Shown: in pieces, positions 6,853 through 10,582 of the stretch | How the letters are laid out: every line of letters begins with the position of its first letter | Numbering within the stretch: position 1 is the first letter of the stretch | Assembly (NCBI GenBank): GCA_004556705.1 | Contig: SFGA01000047.1 | Span: 1-10,582 of the forward strand | Direction of reading: 5' to 3' | DNA from: Ruminococcus sp. | GTDB lineage: Bacteria; Bacillota; Clostridia; Oscillospirales; Acutalibacteraceae | DNA length: 10,582 nucleotides | Made by a program: the position numbers and the translations under genes | The notes under the pieces: generated by a model | Database searches by the model: none | What the model saw: only the letters and a program-made list of their open reading frames with translations | What the model was told of the DNA's origin: nothing

Positions 6853-7944
6853 ATGGTTAAGTCAAAGAAAATCCTTAGCCTTGCTTTAGCTCTTGTAATG
6901 GCTTTAGGTGTGTTGACTATGGGCGTATTTGCCGCAAAGACAACCCCCACAGCTACATTTACTGTTTCTTCTTCGGCTTCCGAGGTTGCAAACGGGGATG
7001 AAGTTACAATCACTGTTAAAGCAAACGCTACAGAAACTTTCTATGCCGGACCTATGTCGCTCCCGATTGAGTATAACGCATCATTGTTTGAGTATGTAGC
7101 AGATTCAGCTACAGTTGCAAACATTTACGGTGCAGGCACAACCAAATCTGCTGTTAAGGCAGAGGCCGGTAAGCTTACAGTTGCACTCACTCCTTCGACA
7201 AGCGGTGCGGTAACAGCTCCCGACCTTAACGGAGCAAACCTTACTGTGCTTACATTCAAGCTTAAGGCTATCGGCTCAACAGGCTCAAGCACAGTAGCAA
7301 TCGCTAATGACCAGAAAACTGCTGCTAACATTGGCGGTAAATTCTACTGCGGTTCGTTCGACAGTGCTAATCCTAAGACTGCCGAGCTTACAGAATTGGG
7401 TCAGACTCTTAACAGAGTAGACACAACAATTTCTTACAAAGGCGCAGTAGGCACACCCGAACTTGTACTTACACAAGCGGATAATGGCGCAGTTATCAGA
7501 AAAGACCTTTGCACAACCTCAGGCGAATTTGCAGGCTGTGTATTCGGTATTGATACTCTTAACGGCGAAAACATTGAAGATTTCGTTACTACAGCTGTAG
7601 GCTCAATAGAGGTTGTAGCAAATGCTGACGGCAATATATCGACAGGCGCTACAATTCTTCTTAAAGATGCTGCAGGCGAAGTAGTAGCTACTTATGTATT
7701 CATTTACTTTGGCGATGTTAATGGCGACGGTGCTGTTGATATTACAGACGCTGCAACGGTTGAGGCTCACGACCAGTGGGTTGAAACAATCGAAGAAGAT
7801 ACATCAGCTTACTATGCATCTGATGTAAACTACGATGCAGTAGTTGATATTACCGACTCTGCGGCTATAGAGGCACAGGACCAGTGGGTTGAAGCACTTG
7901 AGGCTCAGAATGTAATAGCTAAAGGCTTTAATGGAGCATGGTAA
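6853..7944 (+). CDS. Secreted cohesin-dockerin adaptor (small scaffoldin-like protein)
   Basis: The 363-residue product starts with a signal peptide (KSKK, hydrophobic core, cleavage near VFA-A at 27/28). Residues about 30-195 match the cohesin fold pattern: an early ANGDEVTITVKAN strand pair, then PIEYNASLFEYV where cohesins have their conserved Y-D/N-x-x-L/V-F motif, and later LTVLTFKLKAIG. Residues about 200-285 are an X-type module. Residues about 286-350 are a type I dockerin with two near-identical calcium loops: D288, N290, D292, D296, D299, and D324, N326, D328, D332, D335. Each is followed by a DQWVE helix. In Ruminococcus systems, single cohesin-dockerin proteins act as adaptors that switch or extend binding specificity, and that is the likely role here. 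No sortase motif is present. It is first in a three-gene unit, 47 nt before the next cohesin-like gene. The partners are not shown by sequence, and the cohesin call rests on pattern recognition. Confidence 0.82.
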   Translation: MVKSKKILSLALALVMALGVLTMGVFAAKTTPTATFTVSSSASEVANGDEVTITVKANATETFYAGPMSLPIEYNASLFEYVADSATVANIYGAGTTKSAVKAEAGKLTVALTPSTSGAVTAPDLNGANLTVLTFKLKAIGSTGSSTVAIANDQKTAANIGGKFYCGSFDSANPKTAELTELGQTLNRVDTTISYKGAVGTPELVLTQADNGAVIRKDLCTTSGEFAGCVFGIDTLNGENIEDFVTTAVGSIEVVANADGNISTGATILLKDAAGEVVATYVFIYFGDVNGDGAVDITDAATVEAHDQWVETIEEDTSAYYASDVNYDAVVDITDSAAIEAQDQWVEALEAQNVIAKGFNGAW

Positions 7945-7978
7945 TTCTTTGTTATACAGAAAAATAATTTTTACAAAT

Positions 7979-7983
7979 AGGAG
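7979..7983 (+). promoter_or_regulatory. Ribosome binding site of the cohesin-like gene
   Basis: AGGAG lies 8 nt before the ATG at 7992. The alternative ATG at 8001 would be 17 nt away, so 7992 is preferred. No promoter is visible in the 47-nt gap, which supports co-transcription with 6853-7944. Confidence 0.75.
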
Positions 7984-7991
7984 ACAAAATT

Positions 7992-9182
7992 ATGCTTAAG
8001 ATGAAGAAAATTTTAAGTGTTGCTCTTGTTGTATTTATGCTTTTAAGCACAGTTGCGATTGGTGCTTATGCAGTTCCGGCTAACGACGCTGAGGTAGGCT
8101 TGGTACTTGTTTCAGACAAGAAAGAGTCCGAAATCGTTCCCGGGGCAAAAGTGACTGTTACCTTTTACTTTGAAATGAAAGACTATGACCAGCTCATGAG
8201 TGATACAAAGTTTGCTATTCTTTATGATGCAAATGTTTATACTCCTGATACTACAAGTCGTACATTCCTTGGTGACTGGGCAAATTATGCTAAAGATGCA
8301 ACTACTGCGAAAATCAATGCATCTTTCGGCACAACAGTTATGAATGCATCTTCAATGACAGCTGAAGAAAAAGCAAAATATAACAACGCAGTAATGCTTA
8401 CTGCAGGAGCAGATTCAGGTTTAGGTGCAACATCAAAAGCTGGTTATTCAGTAACCAAAGGTGAAAACGGTCTTTCAGTTGCACAGTGCTCAATTGTGTT
8501 TAATGTAACAGGCGATGCTGCTGCAGTTGCGGCTGGCAACAAGAACATTAAAATTTGTGATACACTTAACACGACTCAGTATATCAAGAGCACAACAGGC
8601 TCGACAACACCGAAAAATGTTGCAAGCATTGATACAAGTAAAGGTAACATCATGGCTAACATGCCCACTGCTCCTGCAGGCCCCGCAGTAACAAAGGCAA
8701 AGAGCCAGGTTAAGATGACCGCTACAAGCGCAACAACAGTTGCTGACGAGTTCAGCTTCAGAGTAATATCCAAGATCAGCGATTCTGATTGGGATACTTA
8801 CTTCAAGAATACAGGTGTTGTAGATGCTACAACTGATTACATCACAGCTGTAGGTATGGTAGCTTACAAGGGCGCTGCTGCTTTCGACGCTGAAACAGCT
8901 AAGAGCGTTGTTGCAGGTGCACTTGTTGCTGATTATGCAGCAGCTAAAACTGATTACATCAGTAAGGTAAGCGACACTGCTGATGCTGAGTTTGGTGCTA
9001 TCATTAAGGCTAACCACTCAAAACTTGGAAACGACGTAACATACATGGGCTTCGTTCAGTATGTTGACGCTTCGGGCCACGCACAGACAATCTTCTACGA
9101 GACTGCTGAAACAGCTGCTCTCTCAACAAACTATAACAATATTGTAAATGCTTATCTTGCAGCAAATCCGTTCAAAGCATAA
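7992..9182 (+). CDS. Secreted cohesin-like protein with unrecognised C-terminal domain
   Basis: The 396-residue product starts with a signal peptide ending AYA at residue 27. Residues about 32-225 look like a divergent cohesin or related beta-sandwich: VPGAKVTVTFYFEMKDYDQ, then FAILYDANVYTP in place of the Y-D-x-x-x-Y motif, and a late SIVFNVTGDA strand. It carries a long insertion rich in Ala, Lys and Thr around residues 95-150. A short Pro linker (PTAPAGP) leads to residues 235-396, a separate domain I cannot name. That domain contains FSFRVISKISDSDW, YITAVGMVAYKG and YMGFVQYVDASG motifs, and ends NAYLAANPFKA. There is no dockerin, sortase signal or transmembrane helix, so how it is held at the cell is unknown. 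It sits between the cohesin-dockerin gene and a tiny peptide gene in one transcription unit. It may bind a dockerin or a glycan; the sequence does not say which. Confidence 0.78.
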   Translation: MLKMKKILSVALVVFMLLSTVAIGAYAVPANDAEVGLVLVSDKKESEIVPGAKVTVTFYFEMKDYDQLMSDTKFAILYDANVYTPDTTSRTFLGDWANYAKDATTAKINASFGTTVMNASSMTAEEKAKYNNAVMLTAGADSGLGATSKAGYSVTKGENGLSVAQCSIVFNVTGDAAAVAAGNKNIKICDTLNTTQYIKSTTGSTTPKNVASIDTSKGNIMANMPTAPAGPAVTKAKSQVKMTATSATTVADEFSFRVISKISDSDWDTYFKNTGVVDATTDYITAVGMVAYKGAAAFDAETAKSVVAGALVADYAAAKTDYISKVSDTADAEFGAIIKANHSKLGNDVTYMGFVQYVDASGHAQTIFYETAETAALSTNYNNIVNAYLAANPFKA

Positions 9183-9220
9183 CTGAAACGGTTCGAAAGA
9201 TAATTATTACAATAACTTGA

Positions 9221-9226
9221 GAGGAG
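9221..9226 (+). promoter_or_regulatory. Ribosome binding site of the 40-residue peptide gene
   Basis: GAGGAG lies 8 nt before the ATG at 9235. This strong site is the main proof that the very short frame is translated. Confidence 0.8.
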
Positions 9227-9234
9227 AAAATTTG

Positions 9235-9357
9235 ATGAAACAAATTTATAGCGCACCTGATTTCGACGTTTCAGTTTATGAAGTAGAAGACGTAATCACC
9301 CTTTCAGTAGGCACAGGTCCTGTTGAAGGCGGCGGAGACGGCTGGATTGATATATAA
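9235..9357 (+). CDS. 40-residue acidic peptide with YxxP N-terminus, function unknown
   Basis: The frame starts MKQIYSAPDFDVSV, continues YEVEDVITLSVG, and ends in a Gly/Asp-rich tail (EGGGDGWIDI) before TAA at 9355-9357. Three facts support it as a gene: a strong ribosome binding site 8 nt upstream, its place 52 nt after the cohesin-like gene, and a terminator 33 nt after its stop. There is no signal peptide or membrane segment. The pattern of an early YxxP, an acidic VEDVIT core and a Gly/Asp tail recalls short uncharacterised peptides seen in gut Clostridia. It also superficially resembles leader-core precursors of modified peptides, in which YxxP is read by PqqD-like recognition elements. 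No modifying enzyme or exporter is in the window, so a precursor role is only an inference. Confidence 0.78.
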   Translation: MKQIYSAPDFDVSVYEVEDVITLSVGTGPVEGGGDGWIDI

Positions 9358-9390
9358 TCTGACGTCAAATCGTGCAAAATAACTAATACA

Positions 9391-9422
9391 AAAAGCAGGG
9401 TAAGCAATTACCCTGCTTTTTT
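9391..9422 (+). terminator. Intrinsic terminator closing the cohesin operon
   Basis: AGCAGGGTAA (9394-9403) pairs perfectly with TTACCCTGCT (9408-9417) around a GCAA tetraloop and is followed by a T-rich run to 9422. The A-run at 9390-9394 on the other side would also let it work on the - strand. Confidence 0.95.
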
Positions 9423-9446
9423 CTTGCGTAAAATCATATTCGACAC

Positions 9447-9473
9447 GGTAGGGCGGCGGCTTGCTGCCGCCGA
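9447..9473. repeat. GTAGGG-type palindromic repeat, inverted relative to the 9831 and 10332 copies
   Basis: GGCGGC (9452-9457) pairs with GCCGCC (9466-9471). Read on the - strand, the unit matches the first ~25 bases of the repeats at 9831 and 10332 (GGCAGCAAGCC then CCCTAC), so it is a partial copy in the opposite direction. Confidence 0.65.
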
Positions 9474-9536
9474 GGTAATTAACGAAAACAGAACTGCTTT
9501 CGGGTGCTATCAAATTAACGATTATATGAAAATAAA

Positions 9537-9665
9537 GCCTTCCTCTGACGAGGAAGGTGGCACGCCGCAGGCGTGACGGAAGGAGAGATAACGGAAATTT
9601 GCTGTTTATTGCTTTCTCTCCCTCAGTTTCGCTACGCTCAACAGCTCCCTCGTCAGAGGGAGCCT
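9537..9665. repeat. MITE-like element, complete copy with terminal inverted repeats
   Basis: The two ends (9537-9558 and 9644-9665) are imperfect inverted copies sharing CCTCTGACGAGG, and each end is itself palindromic. Inside are CACGCC/GGCGTG (9561-9566 with 9570-9575) and GGAGAGA/TCTCTCC (9582-9588 with 9615-9621). It has no coding capacity. The core 9582-9646 recurs at 10461-10525 at the same length. Confidence 0.8.
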
Positions 9666-9694
9666 GAATTCCAGCAAATTTGAAAACTATGCGA

Positions 9695-9772
9695 CCGTAG
9701 GGACAGCCCTTGCGGCTGTCCGTTAATTTAATATGTATTTTTTGCGGACAGGGGCAAGCCCTGTCCCTACGG
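9695..9772. repeat. GTAGGG-type palindromic element, complete copy
   Basis: CCGTAGGGACAG (9695-9706) is a perfect inverted copy of CTGTCCCTACGG (9761-9772), giving a 78-bp element with 12-bp terminal repeats. Two inner hairpins begin and end with GGACAG/CTGTCC (9701-9721 and 9746-9766). No clear target duplication is visible at its borders. Confidence 0.82.
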
Positions 9773-9830
9773 GTTGTGGGTGGATTTTAATTACATTTTA
9801 GCCGTGAATTATCATATATCAACAACAATA

Positions 9831-9962
9831 TAACGGCGGCAGCAAGCCACCGTCCTACAACGTCGTCGTTTGCACCGTATCGCTCGCAACAGCCTTTGGT
9901 TGTCCTACAAAGGCGCCCTTGTAAAGGGAGCTGTCATTTTTGGAACAAAAAATGACTGAGGG
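9831..9962. repeat. Composite repeat, copy 1 of a 130-bp unit
   Basis: This 132-bp stretch is nearly the same as 10332-10462, with about ten differences and one length change. It begins TAACGGCGGCAGCAAGCC, holds the shared block around ACGTCGTCGTTTGCACCG, and ends AATGACTGAGGGA. Confidence 0.88.
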
Positions 9963-10045
9963 ATTTTTACAAAATCACATAAAATCAACCTTACAATCCC
10001 TCCGCCTCACATTCGTTCGGCACCTCCCTTTACACAAAGGAGGCT
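9910..10045. repeat. MITE-like element overlapping the composite repeat
   Basis: The left end (9910-9933, with TTGTAAAGGGAGCTG) and right end (10021-10045, CACCTCCCTTTACACAAAGG) are imperfect inverted copies, bounding an element of about 136 bp without coding capacity. Its right end abuts the truncated repeat that starts at 10051. Confidence 0.7.
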
Positions 10046-10050
10046 GAAAG

Positions 10051-10117
10051 TGCGGTTGTCCGTCATTTGATTTTATATGTAATTTGTTGCGGACAGGGGC
10101 AAGCCCTGTCCCTACGG
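10051..10117. repeat. GTAGGG-type palindromic element, 5'-truncated second copy
   Basis: From 10051 it matches the element at 9695-9772 starting at that element's position 9711, so the first 16 bp are missing. The 3' end (10091-10117, GGACAGGGGCAAGCCCTG and on) is identical, and the likeness continues into the flank GTTGTGGGTG. Confidence 0.78.
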
Positions 10118-10210
10118 GTTGTGGGTGTGTTTTAATGTGATTTAAGTCGTTAAATTATTGTTGATACATGATAATTTACGCCAAATATGGCGTTGAAAAA
10201 TTTCGTATAA

Positions 10211-10283
10211 CCGTAGGGGGGACCTGCGGTCGCCTGTCAATTCATAGCAAATTAAAAACGGGCGAACACAGTTCGCCCCTACG
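10211..10283. repeat. GTAGGG-type element with possible 5-bp target duplication
   Basis: CGTAGGGG (10212-10219) and CCCCTACG (10276-10283) are inverted ends. An inner hairpin GGGCGAAC/GTTCGCCC lies at 10260-10267 with 10271-10278. TATAA occurs just before (10206-10210) and again one base after the element (10285-10289), which may be a target-site duplication. Confidence 0.7.
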
Positions 10284-10331
10284 ATATAATATAAAAATAT
10301 AATTATTTGTAACCGTTAATTTGTTGTGATT

Positions 10332-10462
10332 TAACGGTGGCAGCAAGCCACCGCCCTACAACGTCGTCGTTTGCACCGTATCGTTCGCAACAGCCTTTGG
10401 TTGTCCTACAAAGGCACCCTTGTAAAGGGAGCTGTAGTTTTTCGAAGAAAAATGACTGAGGG
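10332..10462. repeat. Composite repeat, copy 2 of a 130-bp unit
   Basis: Second copy of the unit at 9831-9962, same direction. It begins TAACGGTGGCAGCAAGCC and ends AATGACTGAGGGA. Here it runs straight into the conserved MITE core, unlike copy 1. Confidence 0.88.
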
Positions 10463-10534
10463 AGAGATAATGAAAGTTTGATTTTTATTGCTTTCTCTCC
10501 CTCAGTTTCGCTACGCTCAACAGCTATTTCCCTC
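10410..10534. repeat. MITE-like element with degraded right end
   Basis: The left end (10410-10434, CACCCTTGTAAAGGGAGCTG) matches the one at 9910, and the core 10461-10525 matches 9582-9646. The expected inverted right end is replaced by ATTTCCCTCTTGCGG, so the copy is damaged or recombined. Confidence 0.68.
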
Positions 10535-10582
10535 TTGCGGTATCCCGATTTTGTTTATGCGGCTTGGAGTGCCGCACAAAAT

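Larger units (their letters stand above)
9423..10582. other. Gene-free intergenic repeat nest
   Basis: No supported coding region is present over about 1160 bases; the few open frames are short, lack ribosome binding sites and run through palindromes. The stretch is filled by at least seven short palindromic repeat units of two general types (GTAGGG-ended and CCCTC-ended), listed separately. Between them are A/T-rich spacers such as 10284-10331. Confidence 0.8.

Noticed and set aside
9235..9357. Firm call of a lasso peptide precursor
   Set aside because: YxxP and a Thr/Ser/Glu spacing fit loosely, but no cyclase, protease or recognition-element gene is in the window and the usual Gly1 core start is absent. 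It is kept only as a hypothesis.
9304..9513. 69-residue open frame on the - strand across the terminator
   Set aside because: It runs through the operon terminator and part of a repeat, and has no ribosome binding site or recognisable sequence.
9447..10534. CRISPR array
   Set aside because: The repeats are of unequal length and type, in both directions, without regular spacers, and no cas gene is present.

Overview
The window looks like chromosomal DNA of an anaerobic gut- or rumen-type Clostridia, most likely Ruminococcaceae/Oscillospiraceae. The basis is strong AGGAGG ribosome binding sites, near-consensus sigma-A promoters, secreted proteins with type I dockerin and cohesin-like domains, FIVAR-type helical repeats, TTQAP linkers, and clusters of short GTAGGG-type and CCCTC-type palindromic repeats. 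No rRNA, tRNA, CRISPR array, transposase or phage gene was seen. All recognised genes are on the + strand.

Layout. Positions 1-45 are the last codons of an upstream gene. Positions 65-574 encode a small single-pass membrane protein with a Thr/Pro/Gln linker, closed by a strong terminator (598-637). An AT-rich gap follows, then a near-perfect promoter (959-987). It drives a 350-nt, highly structured leader or independent RNA (about 994-1322) in front of a 1744-residue secreted protein (1345-6579). That protein has a large unrecognised N-terminal region, a beta-sandwich-like segment, FIVAR-like helices, and a C-terminal X-module plus dockerin. A structured 3' region (6609-6763) separates it from a second promoter (6794-6822).

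The second promoter reads a compact three-gene unit. Its members are a secreted cohesin-dockerin protein (6853-7944), a secreted cohesin-like protein with an unrecognised C-terminal domain (7992-9182), and a 40-residue peptide without a signal sequence (9235-9357). A strong terminator closes it at 9391-9422. Positions 9423-10582 hold no gene. They are a nest of short palindromic MITE-like repeats, several present twice.

How the parts may work together (inference). The giant protein and the small adaptor carry the same type of X-dockerin C-terminus, and two neighbouring proteins carry cohesin-like folds. The locus therefore resembles a small non-enzymatic cell-surface or extracellular assembly. 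No carbohydrate-active catalytic domain was recognised, so a cellulosome or amylosome role is not shown. The least explained items are the structured RNA upstream of the giant gene, the ~950-residue unknown domain, the unknown domain of the cohesin-like protein, and the 40-residue YxxP peptide.
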